Made by a program: the position numbers and the translations under genes. From positions 28,620,132 to 28,684,131 of the forward strand of contig OY754981.1 in assembly GCA_963576475.1 (NCBI GenBank): a stretch of 64,000 nucleotides of DNA, in the 5' to 3' direction. The notes below the pieces were generated by a model. The model saw only the letters and a program-made list of their open reading frames with translations, had not been told where the DNA came from and made no database searches. The DNA comes from Molanna angustata. Lineage: Eukaryota; Arthropoda; Insecta; Trichoptera; Molannidae. This document shows positions 11,932-21,901 of the stretch, piece after piece (the stretch's first letter is position 1; each line of letters starts with the position of its first letter).

Positions 11932-12286
11932 GATCTCAATAGAGACGAAGTTGGAATATCATAAGAGAAACAGGAACTCAAGGCACCTAAAGGGCTAACG
12001 ACATCACAGTAACTGGTTTACGCGATCACTTTATGCACTTGCGCAACGTTCACCAATTATACCTTCTTTGAAAGTTCTATATATTTTAAAACTTTTCAAA
12101 ATAAGCTAAAAACACCATCGCCATCTATGAAGTAACGAAGAAACCTTTTGATAACGCCATCTATTAAGAAATTGGTTGGCAAACAATGAAAGTAACAATC
12201 CTTTACATAAGGTAGTTAGCCCTGTGGTTGCTTTCTTTGAGTTCCTGTTTCTCCTATACTATACCAACTTCGTCTCTATTAAGATG
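11932..12286. mobile_element. Complete MITE with long inverted repeats and TTAA flanks
   Basis: The ends are GATCTCAATAGAGACGAAGT and, reversed, CATCTTAATAGAGACGAAGT; the inverted similarity continues for about 50 bp through GAGAAACAGGAACTCAA. TTAA lies directly outside both ends (11928-11931 and 12287-12290). A TTAA duplication is typical of the piggyBac superfamily, but these termini do not start with the usual CCY, so the superfamily is open. Confidence 0.8.
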
Positions 12287-12402
12287 TTAAAAATCTGTCA
12301 TAGAACATCATTGATTCCCTAATCCAATGTTTGCGTATGTGTAACTATAAAAATATTCGACCAAACCCTTATTCGATAATATTATAAATCAATAAGTTGA
12401 CG

Positions 12403-12517
12403 AACATGTATGAGACGATGCATGAATGTGGACGAGGCGAGGAACGCGTGCCAAGAAAAAAATGTGGCGTTCGGTTCTCTCTGCCTACCCCGCGAGGGAC
12501 ATGGCGTGATGGTATGT
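12403..12517 (+). mobile_element. RTE-like LINE 3' terminus
   Basis: Short 5'-truncated copy: ACATGTATGAGACGATGCAT, GGCGTTCGGTTCTCTCTGCC, TACCCCGCGAGGGACATGGC, then GTGATGGTATG. Confidence 0.85.
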
Positions 12518-12971
12518 ATTTTGATTTTCTTTTTGCACTGAAAATTATTTTATCACATTCATAACAACAACAACCCAAATCGTGTTAGGTTCTTGTTTCT
12601 CTAACAGTTCATAACAATTATTGCAACACCTTATTGTTAAATTTTTTTTATATAATTTGCGTGTTTAATGAATATTTGATAAATAAATTGTTACTTGTTC
12701 AAAACATGTATAGGTAATTTAAAGAGCCAGACATAAGAACATATACTTTTTCTATGAATGAAAGATAAAAATAGAGTATTATTGATCTTAAAAAATATAT
12801 CGAATTACTACACTATGTAGGTTTAGTTATTTAAGATTCAATATTTATACATTATGCTGATATTTATTATTTTTTATAATACTTCTATACACTGTATAGG
12901 TGTCTCAAATAACTTACTAATACGAAGTATTGAACTCAATTTTGATTTTGCTGATTTTAATAATACTAATA

Positions 12972-13268
12972 GCTGTGAGGCACCGGCTTAGAATAGTGCT
13001 TCCATTCTTTTAAATCATTGTTTTCGAGTGTCCCGTAAGAGCCGGGTAATCGAAAATACTACAGGCAACAATAACATCTCACATAGTTCAGCAATGAGGT
13101 TCACCACCCATTCTGAATGTAGTGCCTTTTTTGGTGAAACGAGACTGGTGTGTGGGTATACAGAGATGTGTTGTTCTCCCTTTTATAATGCAATGCACAC
13201 CCGCACACCTTTCGCTGGTTACCCCACATTGTGGGATATGCCATGATGGTATGAATGAATGAATGAAT
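12972..13268 (+). mobile_element. Fourth SINE-like family, fullest copy (RTE-like 3' tail)
   Basis: Begins GCTGTGAGGCACCGGCTTAG, contains GTGTCCCGTAAGAGCCGGGT, CATCTCACATAGTTCAGCAA and CGCTGGTTACCCCACATTGT, and ends GATGGTATGAATGAATGAAT. The GATGGTATG end is the same as that of the RTE LINE copies here. Other copies: 18612, 25193 (-), 40549, 55796, 62308, 63205. No coding capacity. Confidence 0.8.
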
Positions 13269-13804
13269 TATTGTTAAATTTTGGTATTATCTTTATAATA
13301 ATAATGTTTTTTTTAAATATATTTTTTTAATATCTCAGAACAAACTTTGAGAGCGTTAGGCACTGAACAGCTCAATTAACATTTTTAGAGACCATACAAA
13401 AAAGAATTGTTTGACTGTCTTTAAAATATACTGTCACTCGGCCAACTAATTAGTAAGTACAGGACAACATCCAATTTCGAGACGCTATTTGAATATGCAA
13501 GCATCGTGTTGTATCTGGACGTGGCTGGATGCAGAATCCTGATGGCGTAAGGTGGTAGGTACTCAAGTTCAATATTACTACAGTTTTTCAAGTTCCACAC
13601 AAGCAGGTAGCATGCAGCAGCGGGTGGTGAGACACCCCTCAGACCGGATCGGCTCAAACTTGAGGAAGAAGAAGTAGGCAGGACGACGGACGATTACATA
13701 GATCATCAAAGTGGGGGACGCACCACACTTTATTTCATTATTTTTTTTAAACGGTGTTAGCCGACTAATAGCAATGAATAATAATAATAATATCAATAAC
13801 AATT
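13269..13804. other. Intronic DNA, no assigned element
   Basis: Contains a moderately GC-rich stretch at 13540-13720 ending in GAGGAAGAAGAAG, which resembles the GAA-type tail of another LINE class in this window (31633-31740, 49250). No recognisable protein motif. Confidence 0.4.
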
Positions 13805-13875
13805 TAATACTAATTACACACATGCACTCAATAACAAGTTGCCACATGCTGGAGACTAATAATATTGACGGTCTC
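13805..13875 (-). mobile_element. SINE-like repeat, third family (fragment)
   Basis: Shows ATAACAAGTTGCCACATGCT and ATATTGACGGTCTCACAAAT, the blocks found at 10750-10800. Confidence 0.65.
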
Positions 13876-14295
13876 ACAAATATATTTATAAAATCATACT
13901 GATCCTATGCGCAGGACATGATAATATAACTGAATATTAACTTCAACGTAACTAAGATTTTTTTTTCATATATTTTTTAATGAATGAAATTCCTTAGGTA
14001 AATTTTAAAAGATTGTAAATTTGATTCTTCAATTAATTTCACTTATTCAATTTATTATGATTTATTTTCTGTACCTATAATTATTTCATCTCGCTTACTT
14101 AATTGTTTAATTAAGTTGTTGTTATATCCTCTATCAATTAAGTTTTGTTCATTTTATTTGTTAATACTATTTGTACCAAGCATTAAATATGTAATATTTC
14201 AGATGTACATTCGTTATTGGAATACATTTATATTTAAAATACAATGTTATGTAATATATTCTGTGAATAAATAACAAATAAAAATAATAAAATCA

Positions 14296-14370
14296 AATCC
14301 AGACTAAAAACATCATTAAATACAGTTCATCGTTTGGAATTGAGCCCGGAATCTTTAGGAAATACTACCT
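14296..14370 (-). mobile_element. SINE-like repeat, third family (tRNA-like portion)
   Basis: CCAGACTAAAAACATCATTA leads to a B-box-like GAATTGAGCCCGGAATCTTT; it aligns with 54150-54215. Confidence 0.55.
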
Positions 14371-14423
14371 ATACATATATAAACTACACATATTATTCTT
14401 TATTGATATAAAAATAAAATAAT

Positions 14424-14490
14424 ATTGAATCTGTGAGATGATTAAATATCGCAAGTCTCCAGAATGAGCCAAATTCATAACATTGAATAC
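14424..14490 (+). mobile_element. SINE-like repeat, third family (fragment)
   Basis: GAATCTGTGAGATGATTAAA and GCAAGTCTCCAGAATG match the plus-oriented copy at 59860-59885. A possible continuation lies at 14815-14862 (TTATTGGGTGGGTGTTAAAT, AATATTTGACATAGTA). Confidence 0.6.
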
Positions 14491-14603
14491 ATTTTCTTAT
14501 TCTTAATCTGCACAGAATAAGACCCTATTCTACGACATCCACACAAATGCAATAGAATTTTAATTAATAATAATACATATAAATACTTAAAACTAGATGT
14601 TTC

Positions 14604-14775
14604 ATCCAACTGTCGATTCGTTCATGAGAATTCAATTCTCTGAATGAATCGACATTATTAAGCCAAGATGCGTGTACGAAGGAACATTTTGTATGGCGTA
14701 GTGAACTTTTAGCATATTAATAACACCAACTAGAGGCCTCGCAGCATATATGTTCCCATACATGGATTTACTTAT
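14604..14775 (+). mobile_element. Helitron-like element, left end only
   Basis: Begins ATCCAACTGTCGATTCGTTC with the characteristic inner hairpin GAGAATTCAATTCTC and continues through ACACCAACTAGAGGCCTCGC to GTTCCCATACATGGATTTAC, then stops before the microsatellite slot. Confidence 0.75.
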
Positions 14776-15169
14776 TGAATAGGTTTTTTTTGAATTTTGT
14801 ATCATTTTTTTAATTCCGTTGTGTTATTGGGTGGGTGTTAAATTAATATTTGACATAGTAATAATAAATAATTTAATATAACGTTATAAATATATAATAA
14901 CCACAGTCAAATAAATAAATAAAGAAAAATTTAACGTATTTCATAACTAGAGATAAATCACTATTAGAATGTGTTTTAATCATACATACATCTCTTCGCC
15001 ACTAAGCAGTTTAAGACTTGTCTGAACAGCATGGTAGAAAAACATTTGAATTAAATAAATTTGGGTTGACTTAGTTCACAATAACGGCAACGATATGCTT
15101 TTCATGTTTTAAATCAAGTATATAAATACTTATAGGCAGATGATAATACATTTTAATAAATAAAATGAA

Positions 15170-15515
15170 AGGTTGGGGGCGCTAGTACGAAAACAGTTGA
15201 GTGTTCTCTGGCGACGGCGGCGTGCGAGCGGGACAGCCTAGTCGCAGGACAGAGCCGGCTGTAGTACAAACTCGATGGAGGGGTTCACGGGCTGTATCTC
15301 TCAATAGGGGTAGAGTAGAGAATGGGTATAGAGGTTGGGGGTTCGAAGGGAGGTGTTTCACTTTCCCCGCCGAGATCAATAAACGCGGGAAACAGCTGAT
15401 AGCCACACATACACACACACGCACAGGACTGCCTATACTACACACACGCCGCTTCTTACCTACAAACATACCGGCAACTAAGGTCGTAGATTCGAACGAT
15501 TCGTTCATAATGAAC
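15170..15515. other. GC-rich block of unknown nature
   Basis: About 340 bp of conspicuously GC-rich sequence (for example TCTGGCGACGGCGGCGTGCG and TTCCCCGCCGAGATCAATAA) sits in AT-rich DNA. Both strands have a 108-codon open frame, a by-product of composition. On the dystrophin strand a consensus donor GGTAAGAAG at about 15463-15471 follows ATGTTTGTAG. It could be an internal promoter or first exon, or the 5' region of an unrecognised retroelement. I do not see evidence to choose. Confidence 0.3.
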
Positions 15516-15949
15516 GATTTAAATTAATGTATTTTTTTTTTATTTCGATACAAAATATTCTTTTAATTATTGTCAATTACTCAATGAATTAAGTAAGTCA
15601 TAAAGATGTCAATCGATTGCCTACTAACCCAAAAATTCAACTTAAAGCACCATTTAAATGAGCTCTTACAAAAACGGCTCCAATTACATTTTCAATTACA
15701 TATAATTATAATGTATTAGAAGTTTTCATTTGTCCCTTTCTCAAAATGCATTCAGTGCTTGTGCTGAGGAAGGAAGTAGAACAAATTATGATAATACCAA
15801 CAAAAATTATTATGTACTCCATAATGTAAGTAAAGCGATCTTTTTCTAAACGCAAGCTAACACCTTACTAAGGAAAAAAAATATTGAAAAAGGTAAGAAG
15901 TCTATTTCTAAGACATGTAAATATGACTAAATAAAATTTAGATAAAATT

Positions 15950-16148
15950 CGTAATGAGTATATGAACGCACGCGATGTCTCCGATAAGCGGATGGAAAAT
16001 AGGCTTAGGTGGTTCGGACATGTTCGAAGAAAACCGCCAGAAAACGTATGTAACACTGCACTGGATTATCGAGTTGCCGGCAAAAGGCCAAAAGGGCGTT
16101 CCAAAAGACGATGGAAGAGCTTGGTGGCGGAGGACATGCGGGTATCTT
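15950..16148 (+). mobile_element. RTE/LINE reverse transcriptase C-terminal fragment, second type
   Basis: The frame reads MNARDVSDKRMENRLRWFGH, then VRRKPPENV, and ends with GKRPKGRSKRRWKSLVAEDM. The LRWFGH and GRxKxRW motifs mark the C-terminal domain of RTE-like LINE proteins. It differs clearly from the common RTE family of the window, and has neither the catalytic part nor a 3' tail. Confidence 0.75.
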
Positions 16149-16304
16149 AAAATCTTCTTATTTATCTCTTTCTAGGTCTGTTGTTTTGTTAAAAACAGAG
16201 CCGGTTTTTCTCCTGAGAAGAGCATTGTCATATTTTTAGATAACGAATAAAATTATTTTTTCTTTCGACAGTAATTTTCTTAGGTCATTTTAATTTTTTT
16301 TTTC

Positions 16305-16360
16305 AATTGCATCTCGGGCAAATTACAGGTCCTATGTCAAATATTAAGTCAATTCGGATT
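16305..16360 (-). mobile_element. SINE-like repeat, third family (end fragment)
   Basis: ATCTCGGGCAAATTACAGGT then CCTATGTCAAATATTAAGT, as at 10690-10740. Confidence 0.6.
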
Positions 16361-16927
16361 TTAACATAAAAATACTTAAATTTCAAACACATAAGAATGT
16401 ATTATTAATTTATTATAACTTTGGGCAAATATAAAAAAAAATATCTTCTTCAGTACAATAGACCAATCGATCAAATAAAGTAACTCATTCTTGGTTTGAA
16501 AAAAGATTATTGTAATAATTAAAAATAAATTATTTGACGAGCAACGTAAGGTTTCAAAAAATAACCATCGAATTCGGTTAAAATATACAATAATGACTTG
16601 ATACAATATTAGTGAGTGGCTCAATTTAGAACCACAAGTAATGATTTGGATTAAAGTGAACGATTTGATACATTGAACGAGATTCACTATTACTTACTAG
16701 CAACACTACACCGGCTGTGATTCTCCGGCTATTATTTTGAATTGTGATTAAAATGGCGAAAGAAATAACAGATAGCCAACGTTGTCGCCGGGAAAATTTT
16801 CCACCTCAGAGGCGACATCGATAATGGAGTTATTGACGTCATAATGGAAGAATAAGGAGAGAAAAAATATCTCACTTTAATACTTACAAACAAGTTTTAT
16901 TTGGTAAACACATTGAATAAGATAGAT
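16361..16927. other. Intronic DNA, nothing recognised
   Basis: No shared repeat block or coding motif; a slightly GC-richer patch at 16700-16810 has no assignment. Confidence 0.5.
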
Positions 16928-17110
16928 GGGTGGTGGCAGAGCGGTTAGCGCACTGGATTTGTAATCCAGTGGTTGGGCGTTCGAATCCTGTCACAACCGA
17001 TTTCGTTCACCTGTAGGACAAGCATTTATGCTTAATTTAGGGAATGTATGAGTATGTTTATGTACTTCTTACTACAAAGACATATTCATTATTTTAAAAA
17101 TATATATATA
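16928..17110 (+). mobile_element. tRNA-derived SINE, fullest tRNA-Thr-like copy
   Basis: The head folds as a tRNA: acceptor-like GGTGGTG pairs with CACAACC (6 of 7), anticodon stem-loop CTGGATTTGTAATCCAG has anticodon TGT (Thr), and the T arm has GTTCGAATCC. The body continues TAGGACAAGCATTTATGCTT, AGGGAATGTATGAG and ends in A/T. The non-tRNA body rules out an ordinary tRNA gene. Confidence 0.85.
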
Positions 17111-17111
17111 A

Positions 17112-17340
17112 TAATACATACATACATACCATCACGGCGTTTTCCTATTCGGGGGTAGGCAGAGAGAATTGAACGCACACGAAACTACCCTGACAAACAG
17201 TTTTTTCTCGTTCACATCCATTCATCGCGTCATACATTTCTTTACGATTTTATTGTTATAACTTTCACGTGAAGCAAATTCCCATCTTTCAAAATTACAT
17301 TCACATGGTCGTGTCAAGTTTTTTTTACCATTTTCTAGGT
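17112..17340 (-). mobile_element. RTE-like LINE 3' end, degenerate
   Basis: Begins (plus view) with CATACATACATACCATCACG, then GGGGGTAGGCAGAGAGAATT; it runs back into the RGRPRK coding region with frameshifts. It abuts the SINE at 16928-17110. Confidence 0.8.
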
Positions 17341-17415
17341 CCGTTTACATATCATTGTAAACCGCTTAATTGACTCTCTCTTAACCTAAAATAATTTGTA
17401 CTAAGTGATCCAGAC

Positions 17416-17951
17416 CCAATTATTTCGAGGCAAGCAAAGCTGGCGGTACACAATGGTATCGTCGCACCGACTCTAATGTATGCTAGTGAGATATGGACAT
17501 GGCAGAAAACGCATGAAAGTAGAATTAACGCGGTTGAAATGAGGTCACTAAGACGAATGTGTGGTAAAACGATGTATGATAGAATAAGAAATGAGGATAT
17601 TAGACGAGAATGTATGATTGAAAGAAATATCGTAAGTAAGATGAAAATAAATTCCCTAAGGTGGTTCGGCCACATAGAAAGAATGAGTGATGACCGTCTG
17701 ACAAAAAAAGTATACAAGTCTGATAAAAGAGGAACGAAAAGTAGAGGTCGGCCAAGAAAAAGTTGGCACGATCACATAAATGGGATTTTGAAAGATGGTG
17801 ATGTTAGAAGTAAGAATAATAGAAGAGCGTGTATGAGACGATGTATGGACGTGAATGAAGCGAGGAATGTATGTCAAGAGAGAGGAGTCTGGCGTTCGGT
17901 TCTCTCTGCCAACCCCAAATAGGGAAATGGCGTGATGGTATGGTATGGATG
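17416..17951 (+). mobile_element. RTE-like LINE, best C-terminal coding copy
   Basis: An open 148-codon frame (17476-17922) encodes the C-terminus of an RTE-type ORF2: YASEIWTWQKTHESRINAVE, MRSLRRMCGKTMYDRIRNED, LRWFGHIERM, RGRPRKSW, then the terminal VWRSVLSANPK and stop. The tail is GTGATGGTATGGTATGG. GATCCAGAC flanks both sides (17407-17415 and 17952-17960), a 9-bp target duplication. The catalytic RT core is missing, so the copy is dead on arrival by 5' truncation. The frame is undamaged, suggesting a recent insertion. Confidence 0.88.
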
Positions 17952-17960
17952 GATCCAGAC

Positions 17961-18611
17961 AATCTCAATGAGGACTTCATTCTGAGGACACAGTTCTGAA
18001 ATGTAGTGCGAAACAAGCAGAGCATTGAAGATCATCAAGTATAGTAATAGGACGTGCGTCCTAACCAACGTAGTGGGATCATGATTATTAAGTCTACTCC
18101 GTCTAGACACATACTATCATAGTTGATTAAGAATACGTGTTAGGATGCATCGTTTATCGTTGATTTTAAAGAGTTTTTTGTTCTATAGAGCTAACGATTA
18201 AGCATATAAATATCTTGGTAATGAGCACCATAGCTGTGTAGTAGCACTAACTGTTTGTCTCTTAACGATACCCGGGGTTAACATCGTGAAAGTAAACAAA
18301 CTTCCTACCCCCGAACAGAAAAGCAGAAATGCATCTGAACGCCACAAATGGAGATACATTAGTGACCCTTGTTGTGAGTATAGCGATCTGGCCCAAACCA
18401 TAGACCACAGTGTAACTGTGTGCACATCCCACAGGTGATGGATGATCTAAATAACCTGACGACCGAAGCCAGAATATGGCAAGAAAAAAACAAATATAAA
18501 ACAGGAGTTTCATTATTATCTTCAAATAAAATTCGCTTGTACGTGTGTATGTCACTGAACTCTTATACGGCTGTACCGATTTTGATGATTATTTTTTCTA
18601 TTATCATTTTC
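17961..18611. other. Intronic DNA, nothing assigned
   Basis: Mixed composition with several overlapping short frames on the minus strand; none has a recognisable motif. Confidence 0.4.
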
Positions 18612-18775
18612 TAGTGTCCCGTGAGATCTGAGTAATCGAAAATACAATAGGCAATAACTACATAGTTCACCGCCCATTCTGAATGTTACCTTGTGTCAAG
18701 TTTCCATTTGAGAATGCACGCTCACACACCTGCTGCTGGTTACCCCACATTTTGGGATATGCTGTGTTGGTGTTT
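18612..18775 (+). mobile_element. Fourth SINE-like family copy
   Basis: TCTAGTGTCCCGTGAGATCT, CATAGTTCACCGCCCATTCT and GCTGGTTACCCCACATTTTG align with 13028-13235. Confidence 0.75.
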
Positions 18776-18847
18776 GGTAATTATGTTTATGCTTTCTGAA
18801 CCACCTAATAGCAGGAAAGACATCGTCTGTCGGGTAATAACTTTTAC

Positions 18848-19050
18848 TATACGCGGGGGGCAAGTCTGGTCCAACAGGCGAAATCAAAACCGTCGTGACT
18901 ACCCATATCATGAATATAATTATAATATGGAGTTTTATGACATCTAAAGATATTATAGAACTACATATAATAATTATATCCATGATATGGGTAATCGCGA
19001 GAGTTTTTATATCGCCGGTTGGACCAGCCTTGCCCCCCCTGGCTTATATA
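18848..19050. mobile_element. Fold-back element with about 80-bp arms
   Basis: Left arm GCGGGGGGCAAGTCTGGTCC...CTACCCATATCATGAATATA and right arm TATCCATGATATGGGTAATC...GGACCAGCCTTGCCCCCC are imperfect inverted copies around a loop at about 18931-18960. Outer ends are TATACGCG and CTTATATA. A non-autonomous DNA transposon is likely; no target duplication identified. Confidence 0.75.
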
Positions 19051-19615
19051 GGGCAAAAATAAATGAAGATGAGATTTTTTTACATTAATACCGCGTGTGA
19101 TTGACAAAAAAATATTTTTGTTTGTGAATCAATTTAAGTTTTTTGTCTTTTAAGACCGTAATCTCAATTTCAATAAAGCTGTAATCTTACTGTTGGATAT
19201 TTTATAATTAAAATCCGTAATTTGTAACCAAATCGGTAAAATCTCTAATTGGAATTTTGTTATTAGAGTCTCAGAGGAACAATTTTGATTTGTTTATTTT
19301 TAAACAAAATTTATCTACACCATAAAAAGATGGATCGGTTGTCAGTTTATGAAAATTAAATTAAGTTGAAATTGAAATAAATGGGAGGGATTGTTTTTGG
19401 GTAAAAATTTATCTTGACAAATAATGAATCGATTTAAAATTGGTGGGTAATAAATTTTAAATTCATCAATTGAATACAGTAATAAATCATATTACATTAC
19501 ATTTATTGCTATTTATATTCAATTTATGAGCAAATCATCATCATCAGAGTACATTACACCAAATTTTTTGACCTTTTATATAACTATTTTTGAGATAATT
19601 TCGATGTATAATATA
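19051..19615. other. AT-rich intronic DNA, nothing recognised
   Basis: No repeat or coding signal seen. Confidence 0.5.
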
Positions 19616-20105
19616 TATACATACATACCATCACGCCATGTCCCTTACGGGGTAGGCAGAGAGAAACGAATGCCAATTACTTCAATCTTGACATACATTC
19701 ATCGCCTCGACAACATTCATACATCGTCTTATACATGTTCGTCTGTTGTTCACGCTTCTAACATTTCCGTCTTTCAAAATACCGTTCACATGGACGTGCC
19801 ATCCCTTCCTTGGGCGACCCCGACCTCTCATTCCATTCCTGTCCGCAATGTGTATTTTCTTCGTCAGGCGTTCCTCATTCATTCTCCCCATGTGGCCAAA
19901 CCATCTCAATGTGTTCACTTTCATTCTATTTATAACATCTTTTTTTATCCTACATTCTTTCCTTATGTCCTCATTTCTGACCCTGTCATACATCGTTCTA
20001 TTACAGATTCTTCTTAGCGATCTCATTTCAACTGCATTTATTCTACTTTCGTGCGACATCTGCCATGTCCATGTATAATATAACAATCTTAAAATGACTT
20101 CGACC
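19616..20105 (-). mobile_element. RTE-like LINE, C-terminal coding copy on the minus strand
   Basis: A minus-strand frame (19682-20107) gives MSHESRINAVEMRSLRRICN, RVRNEDIRKECRIKKDVINR, LRWFGHMGRMNEERLTKKIH, RGRPRKGW and RRCMNVVEAMNVCQD, then runs past a frame break to the 3' end. The plus-strand view starts with the inverted tail CATACATACCATCACGCC. It is a diverged sister of the copy at 17416-17951 and ends where a SINE begins. Confidence 0.87.
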
Positions 20106-20111
20106 ACTAAA

Positions 20112-20288
20112 CACTTCCTTATTTATTTCCAAATGGCAATTTCTTCCAACAAACCAGTGTTTTCAGCCCAGAGAAGCAATATTATCGTGAGAAAATAATT
20201 TTAAAAAATTCTCTTCTGTTGGGGATCGAACCCAGGACCCCCGCACAGAAACCAAACGGTTGAACAACTGTGCCACAGCGGTCTATAG
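20112..20288 (-). mobile_element. tRNA-related SINE, second family, best-preserved head
   Basis: Minus-strand head: AGACCGCTGTGGCACAGTTG, TCAACCGTTTGGTTTCTGTG, then B box TGGGTTCGATCCC. The body contains AATATTGCTTCTCTGGGCTG and AATTGCCATTTGGAAATAA. Confidence 0.82.
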
Positions 20289-20854
20289 CTATTTTTTAAT
20301 GTAATTACGACCTATTATGTGACTATTTTTAAGATACTTTTAGTATATTTATTTACAGTTTATAGTGTTTATTTACAATTTCAACGATCATCTGAGTTTT
20401 ACAAAAATTGAGACCGTAAAGCACGCCTGACACGAGGTAATATTCCAATTCCAACTCATGTGGAATATGAGTTGAAAAGTAGTGTTTGCAGTCATTTTTG
20501 AAGTCATATGAACTGAATCTGCGTTCTTTTGTCTATGCTTATCTATCTACTACATTTTTCATTCGTCATACAAAGGAAGAAATATATTTTTAATTCATAA
20601 TGTTTTGTAAAGTTTTTTTCGTATTCTTTTTGATTTTTGATTGATCCAGACTTACATTCCTAGCTACAAAAAATATCGGCACATCGGAGTTCTTCGATAT
20701 AATTGCTATAATTTGGAATGTTCTTACTACTGTTTTTTAGAATATTTCTTCTCGCATCACAATATATTTGGCCTTTGAATGTATGGTTTTAAGTATTATA
20801 AATACATTCCATTTATTGTCAAAAAATATCATTTTCTATGAAAATGGATCTTCT

Positions 20855-21894
20855 AATCCAACTGTCGATTTGTTCAGGAGAACTTTGTTCTCTTAACATA
20901 TCGACAATGTATCAAGCCAGAATACGCGAGAATTGTATGGAGAGGTCTACTTTTTTCATGGATTTTCCAACTTTGAAGTCAAAAAACACCAACTTAGAGG
21001 CTTCGCAGCATATATGTTCCATACACGGATTTACTCAGAATTCGGAGTAGAACATTTCGTGTGTCTGTGTGTGTGTGTGTCTGTGTGTGTGTCTGTGTGT
21101 CTGTGTGTGTGTGTGTCTGTGTGTCCGTCCCCCCCTTATAACTTTTGATCCGCTCAATTTACAGAGCCTAAAATTTCAGAATATATAAACAGTTACAGGC
21201 CTACAAAACTTTTATACTCGGAATTTTGAATTTTTGTTTCAGTCAGGGGTTATCAACTTTTGAATTTTTATTTTATTTTTCCATATATCTCAGAAACCAT
21301 AAACGGTAGAACGCTGAAAATTGGTACAAACATAGACAAGTACAAAATCTCAAATGAGTTTTTTCAAAAAAATTCCAGGGTTTCTCAAACATTTTTTATT
21401 AAGAAAAATATTTTTTTTATGATAAATTTATGAGTTTAACTGCCTATATTTCCAAAACTTTTACAATTATCGAAAAAAGCCGAAACACCCCAACTAGATA
21501 ATTTAATTTTCTATAAAAAATATTAACATTGTAGTAGAAGATCTCAATTTTTTTTTAACAATTTTTTTAAAAATTGAATTTAGTGACGACATCGCTTCAT
21601 ACATTTTGTATGGCAGTCGCCTATACACAATATGTAAGAAGACTTAATAGTTTGTTACTTCATCTCCAAACATACATACATACCATCATGCAATTTGCAT
21701 ATTCTGGGTAGGAAAAAGGATCTTCCTCCATACTATCCTATCTTGACATACATACCTACATATGTTGTATAGAAAACAAAATATCTGAAAATATTCAATA
21801 ATTTGTATCTATGGGTTTATAGTTTGGTACATATTCTTCAACTATACATACTATCGCTATCGACAGTTGGATCTCATGTGTTACATGCAACTAG
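20855..21894 (+). mobile_element. Helitron-like HINE/MINE element, unit 1 of a tandem pair
   Basis: The element has the layout of Helentron-associated non-autonomous elements: a sub-terminal ATCCAACTGTCGAT at the left, its inverse ATCGACAGTTGGAT near the right end, a central microsatellite (GTGTCT/GTGT, 21059-21124), and at the right a hairpin CATGTGTTACATG followed by CAACTAG with T beyond. A second short hairpin GGAGAACTTTGTTCTC follows the left end. It encodes no protein. An inner block CATACCATCATGCAATTTGC...TCTGGGTAGG resembles an inverted RTE LINE end. Confidence 0.85.
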
Positions 21895-21901
21895 TGAGGA
21901 T

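Noticed and set aside
13578..13902. Frames of 99 and 63 codons
   Set aside because: Overlapping opposite-strand frames with low-complexity stretches; no motif and no splice context.
15182..15527. Two 108-codon frames, one on each strand, in the GC-rich block
   Set aside because: Overlapping frames on opposite strands in a GC-rich stretch are expected by composition. Neither shows a protein motif.
16928..17000. Functional tRNA-Thr gene
   Set aside because: The cloverleaf has a mismatch in the acceptor and a weak T stem, and the sequence continues into the shared SINE body.
19526..20078. Plus-strand frames of 163 and 110 codons
   Set aside because: They are antisense shadows of the RTE reverse transcriptase on the minus strand.
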